Source of the DNA: Fructilactobacillus lindneri DSM 20690 = JCM 11027
Lineage (GTDB): Bacteria; Bacillota; Bacilli; Lactobacillales; Lactobacillaceae
DNA length: 64,000 nt
Assembly: GCF_002907375.1 (NCBI RefSeq)
Contig: NZ_MIYK01000019.1
Coordinates: forward strand, 1-64,000
Reading direction: 5' to 3'
Made by a program: the position numbers and the translations under genes
Part shown: positions 23,136 through 32,369 of the stretch, one piece after another
Numbering within the stretch: the stretch's first letter is position 1
Layout of the letters: each line of letters begins with the position of its first letter
Notes under the pieces: generated by a model
Database searches by the model: none
Told to the model about the DNA's origin: nothing
What the model saw: only the letters and a program-made list of their open reading frames with translations

Positions 23136-23398
23136 TTATCCTTCCTCTTCTACATTTTGATTTAATTCACTAAAATCAACTGCCAAAGTTGGAGTTTGAG
23201 AAATTTCGACTTTCTTTACAAAATGCTGCTTTTTTATTTCTTTAATTGTTTCAGTTAGTTTTTTACTGTCAACAAATAAAATCACATAATGCATTTTAGT
23301 TGAAATAAAGCGAATATCACCATATTTTTGTAATGTTTTGGCCTGTTTAATAGCAAAATAGAAACTATTAATTCCGTTCGATTTTCAAATTGTGACAA
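23136..23398 (-). pseudogene. ylbG: YlbG (DUF2129/UPF0298) gene with a frameshift
   Basis: Starting at TTG 23398 (GAGGTGA seven bases upstream) the frame reads MSQFENRT and then goes wrong; one base further the typical YlbG body appears: GINSFYFAIKQAKTLQKYG, DIRFISTKMHYVILFVDSK, HFVKKVEISQTPTL. A single-base loss near 23378 in CGAACGGAATT explains both halves. YlbG is a small protein of unknown role that regularly sits between ftsW and rsmD. A sequencing error cannot be excluded. Confidence 0.7.
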
Positions 23399-23402
23399 AA
23401 AA

Positions 23403-24584
23403 TCACCTCGAGTGTTTTAATTTATGTTGATTTTTAATTTTTTCAATTCGACTAATATTTAGGACCATTCCTAAACAAAGACTTAAAGTTAGCAGACTAG
23501 AACCACCATAACTAATAAACGGCAACGCAACTCCAGTTAATGGGACGATACCGACAGCACCACCAGCATTAAATAACGTTTGAATAACAAAGTATGCTGC
23601 TGTTCCATAACAAATTGAGCTGTAATAAATATTAGTAGTTTTAAATCCAATATCTATGATTCTGACAATCATCACAAATAACAGTCCTAAAACAACTATT
23701 ACTCCGATAAGACCTAATTCTTCTGAAATAATTGGAAGAATAAAGTCAGTATTCGGTTCAGCTAAATAACCCATTTTTTGAATGCTATTACCCAATCCGC
23801 GGCCAAAAATACCACCATTACTAATGGCATAATAGGAATTTATTAATTGCTGACCTGAGCTTTGCGCATGTAAAAATGGATTGTTGAACGATACAAATCG
23901 TTGTAACTGATAACTATGACTATTAGCAGCCCAATTTGCAATTGGATTAATAAATAACCATAGCAATAGGCAAGGTCCAGCAAAACATAGAATTGCCCAA
24001 GCAAATACTGATTTTGTACTTTTGCTAGCAGCAGCAAACATAGCAATTATAATAAATAAATTAATGGCAAATCCACCGGTATCTGGTTGTATTAAAATTA
24101 ATGTCAACATAACAGTAGGAATAAAAAATGGAAGAACATTACTGATTGACGCTTTAAATAATCCGTTACTTACAATTTTTTGCTGTCGTTTCCAAAATAA
24201 ATAGGCAAAATAAGTAATAAAAAAGAACTTACACAATTCAGCTGGCTGCAAACTAACTCCACCAAATGAAATCCAACCAGCAGCACCATTGATCGTAGCA
24301 CCTTTGAATTTTAAATAACAAAGCAACGAAACCATAATCAAAGTAAAACAAACAATAAATTTTCGGCTTCTTAATAATTTAAAATTAATTCTAAACATAA
24401 CCAAAAGAGAAATTACACTAATCACTACAAAGATTAACTGCTTAATCATGTATGATTTAGCCATTCCACCGCGCATTAATCCAATCCCAGCACTAGAAGA
24501 ATATACCATTACTATTCCAATCCCACACAACAAAATATAAGGAAAGAATAAAAACCAATCAATCTCACTAAAAAACTTTCTCAT
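23403..24584 (-). CDS. ftsW: FtsW, septal peptidoglycan polymerase (SEDS)
   Basis: Lipid II-using glycosyltransferase of the division machinery, partner of the pbpB product. The 393-residue protein has about ten transmembrane helices; GAAGWISFGGVSLQPAELCK, VLIQPDTGG-like ILIQPDTGGFAIN and the signature PLTGVALPFISYGGSSLL are clear. ATG 24584 is chosen because TGGAGA precedes it. Its place next to rsmD/coaD favours FtsW over RodA. Confidence 0.92.
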   Translation of the reverse strand: MRKFFSEIDWFLFFPYILLCGIGIVMVYSSSAGIGLMRGGMAKSYMIKQLIFVVISVISLLVMFRINFKLLRSRKFIVCFTLIMVSLLCYLKFKGATINGAAGWISFGGVSLQPAELCKFFFITYFAYLFWKRQQKIVSNGLFKASISNVLPFFIPTVMLTLILIQPDTGGFAINLFIIIAMFAAASKSTKSVFAWAILCFAGPCLLLWLFINPIANWAANSHSYQLQRFVSFNNPFLHAQSSGQQLINSYYAISNGGIFGRGLGNSIQKMGYLAEPNTDFILPIISEELGLIGVIVVLGLLFVMIVRIIDIGFKTTNIYYSSICYGTAAYFVIQTLFNAGGAVGIVPLTGVALPFISYGGSSLLTLSLCLGMVLNISRIEKIKNQHKLKHSR

Positions 24585-24645
24585 AACCAATCTCCAATGA
24601 AACAATAATTTATCCTAATATAACTATTGTACTAGTATTATAAGC

Positions 24646-24675
24646 TAAAAAAAAGACTACTCATAATGAGTAGTC
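24646..24675 (-). terminator. Terminator after typA
   Basis: GACTACTCA and TGAGTAGTC form a perfect nine-base-pair stem with a three-base loop; eight T follow on the minus strand. Confidence 0.9.
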
Positions 24676-24687
24676 TCAATCCAATAA

Positions 24688-26526
24688 TTAATTATTGTGT
24701 TTTTGTTTTTTAGCAGACTTTTCACGTTCGTTAGTATTTAAAATACGTTTTCTCAAACGAACATGATCAGGTGTTACTTCACAAAGCTCATCACTATTTA
24801 AGAATTCAAGTGACTCTTCAAGAGTAAGATGAACAGGTGCTTTAACTTTAGCAATATCTTCTGATCCAGCAGCACGAACGTTAGTTTGATTACGTCCTCG
24901 AGTAATATTAACTGAAATATCGTTATCTCGAGAATTTTCTCCAACAATCATACCTTCGTATACTTCGGTAGCAGGATCAGTAAAAATCTTACCACGATCT
25001 TGAACAGCCATAATTGCATAAGTTGTAACTTTACCGGTATTAATAGATACTAATGTACCATTACGACGGCCAGGATCCCAATTTTTAACAACTGGAGCAT
25101 ATTTTTCAAAACTATGGTTCATAATCCCATAACCGTGAGTAAGTGAAAGGAATTGAGTTGAATAACCAATCAATCCTCGTGAAGGAACTAAGAAACTCAT
25201 CCGAGTTTGCCCATTTCCAACACTTTCCATGTTCTGCATTTCACCTTTACGTTGTGATAAAGTGTCAATAATTGATCCAGAATATTCTTCTGGAGTATCA
25301 ATTTGAACTGATTCAAAAGGTTCACATTTAACCCCGTCAATAGTTTTATAAATAACTTCAGGACGAGAAACTTGTAATTCAAATCCTTCACGACGAAGGG
25401 TTTCAATTAAAATTGACAAATGAAGTTCACCACGTCCAGATACTAACCAGGCACCTGGGTCATCAGTTTCTTCAACTCGAAGGGATACATCTGTATGAAG
25501 TTCTTTTTCAAGACGATCAATTAATTGACGAGCAGTAACAAATTTCCCATCTTTACCAACAAATGGAGAAGTATTAGTACCAAAAGTCATTCTCATAGTT
25601 GGTTCGTCAATTCTAAGAATTGGTAGTGGCTCTAATTTGTCAGGAGAAACCACTGTTTCACCAACATTAATATCTTCCATACCAGAAACAGCAATTAAAT
25701 CACCGGCTTTTGCTTCGTTAATCTCAACTTTGTTCAAGCCGACAAATCCCATGATCTTAGTAACACGGAAGTTTTGCTTTGAACCATCAAGCTTCATAAC
25801 TACAACGCTGTCTCCGACTTTGATTTTGCCACGGAAAACACGACCAATCCCGATTCGACCAACAAAGTCATCATAATCCAACATGGCAACTTGAAATTGA
25901 AGTGGCATGTCTGAATTATCAATAGGAGCAGGAATATTCCCTAAGATAGCATCAAAAACTGGTTTCATGGTATGTTCTTGTGCTTCTAATTCTGGTTTAT
26001 CACTTGAAGTACCATTCATAGCTGAAGCATAAACAACTGGGAATTCAAGTTGACTTTCATCAGCACCTAATTCAATAAATAAATCAAGTACTTCATCAAC
26101 AACTTCTTCAGGACGAGCACCTGGTTTATCAACTTTGTTAATAACAACAATTGGAGTCAAATGTTGCTCCAAAGCCTTTTTCAAAACAAATCGTGTTTGT
26201 GGCATAGTACCTTCAGCAGCATCAACTACTAAAAGTACTCCATCTACCATTCGCATAATTCGTTCAACTTCTCCACCAAAATCAGCATGTCCTGGTGTAT
26301 CTAAAATATTAATCTGTTTACCATCATATTTAACGGCAGTATTTTTAGAAAGAATAGTAATTCCACGTTCACGTTCAATCGGATTGGAATCAAGTGCACG
26401 ATCTTGAATTTTATCATGACCATCTAAAGTATCAGATTGTTTTAATAATTCATTAACCAATGTCGTCTTACCATGATCGACATGGGCAATAATTGCAATG
26501 TTTCTAATATCATCTCTTGTTTTCAA
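24688..26526 (-). CDS. typA: Ribosome-associated GTPase TypA/BipA
   Basis: Translational GTPase involved in ribosome assembly and stress or cold growth. The 612 residues show G1 [10 protein letters not shown] (15-24), G3 [11 protein letters not shown]4 NKVDKPGA, then domains II-V and the C-terminal domain. The start is TTG 26526, seven bases after GGAGG. The gene is single, with its own promoter about 190 bases upstream and a hairpin in the leader. Confidence 0.97.
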   Translation of the reverse strand: MKTRDDIRNIAIIAHVDHGKTTLVNELLKQSDTLDGHDKIQDRALDSNPIERERGITILSKNTAVKYDGKQINILDTPGHADFGGEVERIMRMVDGVLLVVDAAEGTMPQTRFVLKKALEQHLTPIVVINKVDKPGARPEEVVDEVLDLFIELGADESQLEFPVVYASAMNGTSSDKPELEAQEHTMKPVFDAILGNIPAPIDNSDMPLQFQVAMLDYDDFVGRIGIGRVFRGKIKVGDSVVVMKLDGSKQNFRVTKIMGFVGLNKVEINEAKAGDLIAVSGMEDINVGETVVSPDKLEPLPILRIDEPTMRMTFGTNTSPFVGKDGKFVTARQLIDRLEKELHTDVSLRVEETDDPGAWLVSGRGELHLSILIETLRREGFELQVSRPEVIYKTIDGVKCEPFESVQIDTPEEYSGSIIDTLSQRKGEMQNMESVGNGQTRMSFLVPSRGLIGYSTQFLSLTHGYGIMNHSFEKYAPVVKNWDPGRRNGTLVSINTGKVTTYAIMAVQDRGKIFTDPATEVYEGMIVGENSRDNDISVNITRGRNQTNVRAAGSEDIAKVKAPVHLTLEESLEFLNSDELCEVTPDHVRLRKRILNTNEREKSAKKQKHNN

Positions 26527-26591
26527 AAATGTTTCCTCCTCAAAAAGCAGTTAAAAAAGTGAGCAGTTAAAGTTTGATAGCAATGCAATAG

Positions 26592-26617
26592 ATAAAAAGC
26601 CGTGATTATCTCACAGC
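26592..26617 (-). terminator. Hairpin with T-run in the typA leader (possible attenuator)
   Basis: On the minus strand AGCTGTGA pairs with TCACGGCT (one wobble) around GATAA, followed by TTTTTAT. It lies between the typA promoter and the gene, so it may attenuate typA; alternatively it ends the upstream operon and a second promoter lies after it. Confidence 0.5.
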
Positions 26618-26689
26618 TCCTTAAGTTGCTTATTGTTAATCTAAAAATTAACTTGCATCCTTTTAAATTCGCTATTAACACTATTTACA

Positions 26690-26719
26690 ATAATATCACA
26701 TTGAAGTAATTTACGTCAA
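26690..26719 (-). promoter_or_regulatory. Promoter upstream of typA
   Basis: TTGACG (26714-26719), an 18-base spacer and TATTAT (26690-26695) on the minus strand, a near-consensus sigma-A promoter. It gives a leader of about 155 bases. Confidence 0.65.
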
Positions 26720-26735
26720 TACTACTAATACCAGT

Positions 26736-27035
26736 CTAATCGTTTTGTTTAATATTTTTAATTTTAGGATTTTCTTTCGCTTTTTTTAACGTATGGTAAA
26801 TATCAAATCCAGAATTTCTTTCAAATTCACGTCGCAAATTATTTTGTTCCGTTCGGGAAGGATTAATTTCTTGAAAACGTCTAAAACTGTTTAATAACTT
26901 CTGACGATTAACTCCATTGGGTAAATCATAAGCTCTTTCGATGTTACGAAAAAATTCTGTTACATCCGTTAATTCTTCTGTCGACCAGTCTTCAACAATT
27001 GGATATGAATAAGTCTCATTAGTCTTTCTTACCAT
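26736..27035 (-). CDS. UPF0223 family protein (YktA-like)
   Basis: A 99-residue protein of the UPF0223 family, conserved in Bacillales and Lactobacillales without known function. YSYPIVEDWSTEELTDV and the RRFQEINPSRTEQNNLRREF block are diagnostic. It overlaps the preceding dehydrogenase-like gene by 17 bases. Confidence 0.88.
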   Translation of the reverse strand: MVRKTNETYSYPIVEDWSTEELTDVTEFFRNIERAYDLPNGVNRQKLLNSFRRFQEINPSRTEQNNLRREFERNSGFDIYHTLKKAKENPKIKNIKQND

Positions 27036-27957
27036 GTGCCTTGCCTTCTTTTATATTTTCAATAATATCGGTCGCCCATTTTAAATCATCATCAACTTCT
27101 TTAGTCTCATCATCAGAAAGCTGTAAATTAATGGATTGAATAATCCCATTGTGATTAATTAATTTTGGTGAAAGATTTAAACTAAATTTATCATTTTCTT
27201 TATTTAAACTTACAACTGAACAGATTAATGATTCACTTTTTGAAAGATAGTTTAATAATTTAATAATTGCTTTTGCCTGAATCATTAAATTTGTAACAAT
27301 TTGTGGATCAGAAATCATCTCTTGAACATCTGTAATTAATTTCGAATCAAAATTATTATTTTCGCTAGCAATATATGATAATAAAGTGGCTGGTCCGATA
27401 TAGACTCTACTCCATGCTACTAAATTATTAGTACTTAATCCTAATGTATTTACATTGATATCTTCATCGCTAACTTTAAATTCTGTTACTAATTTTTCTC
27501 GTAGTATCATTTCTTGAGGTAATGTACCAAGACCCATAATATTATTAACGTCAAAACCAGAAAAATATGCAGCAAAATAAACAAAAACTTCATCGTGAGG
27601 AGCATCAAGAATTATTTTTCCTTTAAAGCCACGCGAAATTACATCATTAATGGTATCTCTAAATTTATCAAGCTCATCAGAAATATCCTCTGCAATTCTA
27701 GCAGGATCGGTAACTTTAGGATTGTAAAAATCAGTATTAGGTAGATAAATCATAACATCAAATTCATCTAGCTTAGATTCAGAATTAATTTCTTTAATGT
27801 CTAGATTTTGACACATTTCACTCGCCAAAAAGTCACTGGAAAAATTCTCTTCGTCATCAACTAATACTGACAACGATAAATCACTCATTATTAAAGAATG
27901 GAGCATGGCAGAAACACGTTTAGTATCTCCTTTAACTAATATCTTAGATTTAAAAAT
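27019..27957 (-). CDS. Lactate/malate dehydrogenase-like protein; start codon probably ATT
   Basis: A degenerate relative of L-lactate dehydrogenases: GLGTLPQEMILREKL and NTLGLSTNNLVAWSRVYIG parallel the GMGT..D..R and G.HGD..V..WS blocks, but the catalytic His-Gly-Asp is replaced by LST, so enzymatic activity is doubtful. The first ATG (27906) has no ribosome site and lacks the N-terminal beta strand. The frame continues upstream to ATT 27955-27957, which lies six bases after AAGGGGG and begins IFKSKILVKGDTKRVS, a sensible Rossmann start. Co-transcribed with the UPF0223 gene. Confidence 0.65.
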   Translation of the reverse strand: MFKSKILVKGDTKRVSAMLHSLIMSDLSLSVLVDDEENFSSDFLASEMCQNLDIKEINSESKLDEFDVMIYLPNTDFYNPKVTDPARIAEDISDELDKFRDTINDVISRGFKGKIILDAPHDEVFVYFAAYFSGFDVNNIMGLGTLPQEMILREKLVTEFKVSDEDINVNTLGLSTNNLVAWSRVYIGPATLLSYIASENNNFDSKLITDVQEMISDPQIVTNLMIQAKAIIKLLNYLSKSESLICSVVSLNKENDKFSLNLSPKLINHNGIIQSINLQLSDDETKEVDDDLKWATDIIENIKEGKAHGKKD

Positions 27958-28058
27958 GGTAATCCCCCTTGTCTTTTAGACTGTCTTTATATAATCTAAC
28001 ATTATAAATCATCAAAAGTAAAATTTTCATTAAATTTTCACTAGTCTTACAATAATTA

Positions 28059-28076
28059 CGTAATTGCAATATAATT
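28059..28076 (+). promoter_or_regulatory. Promoter of def (-10 region)
   Basis: TATAAT on the plus strand with TTACAA 17 bases upstream, about 30 bases before the def ribosome site. Confidence 0.5.
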
Positions 28077-28111
28077 GATTAGTAATTATTGAAACGAATG
28101 GAGGTAATCTT

Positions 28112-28672
28112 TTGTATCTAATGAAAGATATTACGAGAGATGGAAACCCTGTTTTGAGAAAACAAGCTGAAACAGTGAAGTTTCCACTCAGTAAAGAAGA
28201 TCGTGAGCTGGGTCAAAATATGATGAAATATCTAGAAGTCAGTCAAGATCCAGAACAATGTAAAAAATATCATTTGCGAGCAGGCGTTGGTTTGGCTGCA
28301 CCACAAGTTGGTGTTTCTAAATTAATGGCAGCTGTGTTAACTCCACCAGAAGAAGATGGAAAAGAATCACCATTTAAAGCCATTATGGTTAATCCAGTAA
28401 TTGTTTCTAATTCTGTTCAACCTGCTGCTTTAACTGTTGGTGAAGGGTGTTTGTCTGTCGATAAAGATATCCCAGGATATGTACCACGTTCAGATCGTGT
28501 AACCATCAAATATCAAGATTTAGATGGTAACGAACATAAAGTAAGACTGAAACACTACCCTGCCATTATAGTTCAGCATGAAATCGATCATCTACATGGA
28601 ACTTTATTTTATGATCATATTGATACAGAAAATCCATTTAGCCAAGCTGAAAATGAAATTTTTATAGATTAA
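28112..28672 (+). CDS. def: Peptide deformylase
   Basis: Removes the formyl group from nascent proteins. The 186-residue length and the insert before the active site mark the Gram-positive type 2 enzyme. Motifs: GVGLAAPQVG (58-67), EGCLS (111-115) with the metal cysteine, QHEIDH (155-160) with metal histidines and catalytic glutamate. TTG 28112 is chosen because GGAGG lies seven bases upstream; the following ATG is too far away. Confidence 0.96.
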   Translation: MYLMKDITRDGNPVLRKQAETVKFPLSKEDRELGQNMMKYLEVSQDPEQCKKYHLRAGVGLAAPQVGVSKLMAAVLTPPEEDGKESPFKAIMVNPVIVSNSVQPAALTVGEGCLSVDKDIPGYVPRSDRVTIKYQDLDGNEHKVRLKHYPAIIVQHEIDHLHGTLFYDHIDTENPFSQAENEIFID

Positions 28673-28676
28673 TTCA

Positions 28677-28714
28677 AAATAACAGTGCATTAGATTTAAT
28701 GCACTGTTATTTTT
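28677..28714. terminator. Bidirectional terminator between def and the next gene
   Basis: AATAACAGTGCATT and AATGCACTGTTATT form a 14-bp stem with A- and T-rich flanks on both sides, between two convergent genes. Confidence 0.85.
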
Positions 28715-29186
28715 CATCCATTTTTTTTATATCTTTAACGTATTCATATGTAGCACGGTTTCGTTCATCAGCCACATCAAATACTAAAATATGATTATTG
28801 AGCCAACAATCAGTTAAAATCAATTTAACATTCCCATTTTCATCAATAAAGTCATCCTGTATGGCTTGTTGCCGTAATTTATTATCAATAGTGGTCCGAG
28901 TAAATTTTAAATCATAATCATTTTTTACATGACATCGATATTCAAAGACCATTACCCCTCTTCCCCAAACACTAGTTAAGACAGATGAATTAATAAACCG
29001 ATCAATTACTAAAACGCTTTTTTCATCTTTTAACTCAGAAATAATTTGAAAGACTTCGTTATCAACCTGCTTTTTTACTGCAATTTGATATTTACGATCA
29101 GGAATAGTTACTAAGAAATGATGCAAAACATTGTAAATAATAATTGCCATCACAAATCCAATTGTTAATTCAATAAAAATTTGCAT
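28707..29186 (-). CDS. Membrane-anchored conserved protein, unknown
   Basis: A 159-residue protein with one N-terminal transmembrane helix (about residues 5-25) and a soluble domain in which FINSSVLTSVWGRGVMVFEY and ILTDCWLNNHILVFDVADE alternate beta strands and turns. ATG 29186 is taken since GGAGA stands before it. I do not recognise the family. Confidence 0.65.
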   Translation of the reverse strand: MQIFIELTIGFVMAIIIYNVLHHFLVTIPDRKYQIAVKKQVDNEVFQIISELKDEKSVLVIDRFINSSVLTSVWGRGVMVFEYRCHVKNDYDLKFTRTTIDNKLRQQAIQDDFIDENGNVKLILTDCWLNNHILVFDVADERNRATYEYVKDIKKMDEK

Positions 29187-29358
29187 ATTTATCTCCAATT
29201 TAATATTTTTTAGTCTATATTATCACGTTCCATAAATAGTTGGTAAGTTAACGAAGATATACTTATACATTTTATTATGGTAAAATGTTACACAATAGTT
29301 GGTAAATTCCAACAGTTAGTTCGACACTTAAAAGTTTTTAGAAAAAGGAGTAATCATT

Positions 29359-29577
29359 TTGATTTTTAAAGTTTTGTACCAAGAAAAACCACAAGAAAAT
29401 CCCAAACGGGAATCAACTAAATCTTTATATTTAGATACTGAAACCGAGGCTAAAGTTAGAGATTTAATTGACGAAAACACCGATTATACAATCGAATACA
29501 TTCAGCCTCTTGAAGGTAAACATTTAGAGTTTGAAGAAAATGAACCGGATTTTAAAATTACGGAGTTTAATAAATAA
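29359..29577 (+). CDS. rpoY: RNA polymerase epsilon subunit
   Basis: Small accessory subunit of Firmicutes RNA polymerase (72 residues). VLYQEKPQENPKRESTKSLY and YTIEYIQPLEGKHLEFE are typical RpoY (YkzG) sequence. TTG start after GGAGTAATC; the stop overlaps the rnjA start by one base, the usual coupling. Confidence 0.93.
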   Translation: MIFKVLYQEKPQENPKRESTKSLYLDTETEAKVRDLIDENTDYTIEYIQPLEGKHLEFEENEPDFKITEFNK

Positions 29578-31265
29578 TGAATAAACTAAACGTCAAAAAT
29601 AATGAAACTGCAATCTACGGCGTTGGTGGACTAGGCGAAATTGGAAAAAACACATATGGAGTTCAGTTCCAAGATGAAATTGTTTTAATTGATGCTGGGA
29701 TCAAGTTCCCAGAAGATGGACAACTAGGAATTGATTATGTTATTCCTGATTATCAATATTTAGTTAAAAATCAAGATAAAATCAAAGCTTTAGTTATCAC
29801 CCATGGTCATGAAGATCATATCGGTGGGATTCCATTTATTTTACAGGCAATTAACGTGCCTGTATATGCTGGACCATTAGCGCTCGCTTTAATTAAAGGA
29901 AAACTTGAAGAACACGGTATGTTAAAACAAGCCGAACTTCATGAAATCAATGAAAAATCAGTTTTAAAGTTTAAAAAAACTAGCGTTTCTTTCTTTAGAA
30001 CTACTCATTCGATTCCTGATGCCCTTGGAGTAGCTGTTCATACCCCAGACGGTGTGATTGTTGAAACTGGAGATTATAAATTTGATTTAACTCCCGTTAC
30101 AAACACCCCACCAGATTTACAAGCCATGGCAAAACTTGGAGAAGAAGGCGTATTATGCCTAATGGGTGATAGTACGAATGCTGAAAAACCAGTTTGGACC
30201 AAATCAGAAAATTATGTTAGAAAATCCGCTAGAAAAATATTCGATAAAGAACATGGGAGAATTATTTTTGCAACATTTGCTTCAAACCTATCACGTGTAA
30301 TGACAGCAATTGATTCTGCTTATAAACATGGTAGAAAAATAGCTGTATTTGGACGTAGTATGGAAGCAGCTGTAGTTAATGGTAGAGAATTAGGCTATAT
30401 TAAAGTTCCTGACAGTGCCTTTGTAGATGCCGCTCAGTTAAAATCACTTCCTGCCGATAAAGCTATGATTTTATGTACCGGTTCGCAAGGAGAACAAATG
30501 GCAGCTCTTTCTAGAATTGCTAATGGAACTCATCGACAAATTGCAATTGAACCTGGCGATACAGTAGTTCTTTCAAGTAATCCGATTCCTGGGAATGTAC
30601 TTAGCGTTAACCGAATTATTAATGAACTTGAAGAAGCTGGAGCTACAGTCATCAAAGGGTATGAAAGTCATATTCATACTTCTGGACATGGTGGCCAAGA
30701 AGAAGAAAAATTAATGATTCGATTAATGGAGCCTAAGTTTTTTGTTCCTATTCATGGTGAATATCGGATGCAAAAAATTCATATTGGCTTAGCGGAAGAA
30801 TGTGGCATTCCTGCTGATCACTGTTTTATTCTTGAAAATGGTGAGGTATTAGCTCTTACAAAGGATACTGCTAGAATTGCAGGTAATTTTGCTGCTGGGG
30901 ATGTTTTCATTGATGGTAATGGAATTGATAGCGTTAATGAAAATGTAATTAAAGATCGTCAAATGCTTTCTGAAGAAGGTCTAGTGGTTGTAGTAGCAAC
31001 AATCAATCTAAAGGACAAAGAAATCCAATCTGGCCCTGACTTATTGTCTCGCGGTTTTGTTTATATGAGAGAATCAGGAGAATTGCTTGATCAAGGAAGA
31101 AAATTAGTTTTCAAAACTATTCGTCGTACTATGAACAATAAAGACGCTTCTGAAAAAACCATCAAAAAGGCAATTGCTGATGAACTTTCAAATTTTCTTT
31201 ATGAAAAAACTGAACGTAACCCATTGATTTTACCAATGTTAATTATGAATGACACTGAAAAGTAA
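29577..31265 (+). CDS. rnjA: Ribonuclease J1
   Basis: Metallo-beta-lactamase/beta-CASP ribonuclease with endo- and 5'-exonuclease activity, central to mRNA decay. HGHEDHIGG near residue 76 is the metal site, TTHSIPDALG and ETGDYKFD supply further ligands, and HTSGHGGQEEEKLM lies in the beta-CASP part. 562 residues, full length. Confidence 0.97.
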   Translation: MNKLNVKNNETAIYGVGGLGEIGKNTYGVQFQDEIVLIDAGIKFPEDGQLGIDYVIPDYQYLVKNQDKIKALVITHGHEDHIGGIPFILQAINVPVYAGPLALALIKGKLEEHGMLKQAELHEINEKSVLKFKKTSVSFFRTTHSIPDALGVAVHTPDGVIVETGDYKFDLTPVTNTPPDLQAMAKLGEEGVLCLMGDSTNAEKPVWTKSENYVRKSARKIFDKEHGRIIFATFASNLSRVMTAIDSAYKHGRKIAVFGRSMEAAVVNGRELGYIKVPDSAFVDAAQLKSLPADKAMILCTGSQGEQMAALSRIANGTHRQIAIEPGDTVVLSSNPIPGNVLSVNRIINELEEAGATVIKGYESHIHTSGHGGQEEEKLMIRLMEPKFFVPIHGEYRMQKIHIGLAEECGIPADHCFILENGEVLALTKDTARIAGNFAAGDVFIDGNGIDSVNENVIKDRQMLSEEGLVVVVATINLKDKEIQSGPDLLSRGFVYMRESGELLDQGRKLVFKTIRRTMNNKDASEKTIKKAIADELSNFLYEKTERNPLILPMLIMNDTEK

Positions 31266-31271
31266 AATATT

Positions 31272-31308
31272 AAAACAGGAGAATTAAAAATGATTCTCCT
31301 GTTTTTTT
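31272..31308 (+). terminator. Terminator after rnjA
   Basis: AAACAGGAGAAT and ATTCTCCTGTTT form a 12-bp stem around TAAAAATG, with seven T following. Confidence 0.9.
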
Positions 31309-31320
31309 AATAAGTTATTA

Positions 31321-31358
31321 AAAAAATCACTTAAATTAAAAAATTTAAGTGATTTTTT
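31321..31358 (-). terminator. Terminator after the aldo/keto reductase gene
   Basis: AAAAATCACTTAAATT and its complement make a long AT-rich stem flanked by A and T runs; it can act in both directions between convergent genes. Confidence 0.8.
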
Positions 31359-31359
31359 A

Positions 31360-32355
31360 CTATTTTTCTTTAACAATTTTATCGATTTCTTCTAATTCGT
31401 CCGGCGTAAATTCTAAATTATCAAGAGCCTTTAAATTATCATCTAAATGAGCTACTTTTGAGGCTCCAGTAACCACACTAACCACAGTTGGATCATGTAA
31501 TAACCATGCTAACGACATTTGTGCCAAAGTTTGATTACGATTTTTAGCTAGATCATTTAATTTATTTAATTTAGCAATGGCCTTTTCTTCACCATTTTCT
31601 AAAATAAAATTATTCGTCCAGTGCAAATGAATGTCGCTTGGAATACCATTTAAATATTTGCTAGTTAATAGACCTTCTGCTAATGGACCATAAGCAATAA
31701 AACCATCATCATTTTCAGCCAAAGTTTTTAAAGTCCCATCGTTTTGAGGTTCACGATTCAACATATTATATGAACTTTGATTTACAACGAATGGAGTATG
31801 CATTTCTTTAAATAATTCAATCATTCGTGCAGTTTGTTCCCCATTGTAATTGGAAATCCCAATATACAATGCTTTTCCAGCTCGAACGAGTCCATCTAAA
31901 GCTTCTGCCGTTTCTTCCAAACGAGTATTAGGATCAAAACGATGAGTATAATAAATATCAACATAATCCAAACCCATTCTTTGTAAACTTTGATCTAAAG
32001 CAGCAACTAAAGTTTTCTTAGAAGAAAAGTTACCATATACACCTGGCCACATATGAAATCCAGCTTTAGTCGTAATAATTAATTCATCACGATAAGGTTT
32101 TAAATCACGTTGGTAAACTTGACCAAACATTCTTTCAGCAGCACCAGAACCTGGACCATAATTATTAGCTAAATCAAAACTAAAAATTCCACGATCAAAA
32201 GCTGCTAACATAATTTTTTCACTATCTTCAAAATTGGCAGTATCACCAAAGCTATGCCATGTTCCAAATGAAAGAGCTGGTAATTGCAAACCAGTATTTC
32301 CAGCTCTTCTAACTTTCATATTATCATAACGCTTGTCATTAGCCTTAAAAACCAT
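31360..32355 (-). CDS. Aldo/keto reductase, YghZ/AKR14-like
   Basis: NADPH-dependent oxidoreductase (331 residues) of the potassium-channel-beta-like branch; YghZ relatives reduce L-glyceraldehyde 3-phosphate and methylglyoxal. FDLANNYGPGSGAAE holds the catalytic Asp and Tyr, ITTKAG the Lys, YYTHRFDP the His. Substrate here is inferred from the family only. It lies 14 bases after the PRPP synthetase gene. Confidence 0.9.
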   Translation of the reverse strand: MVFKANDKRYDNMKVRRAGNTGLQLPALSFGTWHSFGDTANFEDSEKIMLAAFDRGIFSFDLANNYGPGSGAAERMFGQVYQRDLKPYRDELIITTKAGFHMWPGVYGNFSSKKTLVAALDQSLQRMGLDYVDIYYTHRFDPNTRLEETAEALDGLVRAGKALYIGISNYNGEQTARMIELFKEMHTPFVVNQSSYNMLNREPQNDGTLKTLAENDDGFIAYGPLAEGLLTSKYLNGIPSDIHLHWTNNFILENGEEKAIAKLNKLNDLAKNRNQTLAQMSLAWLLHDPTVVSVVTGASKVAHLDDNLKALDNLEFTPDELEEIDKIVKEK

Positions 32356-32369
32356 TATTGTTCCCCCAA

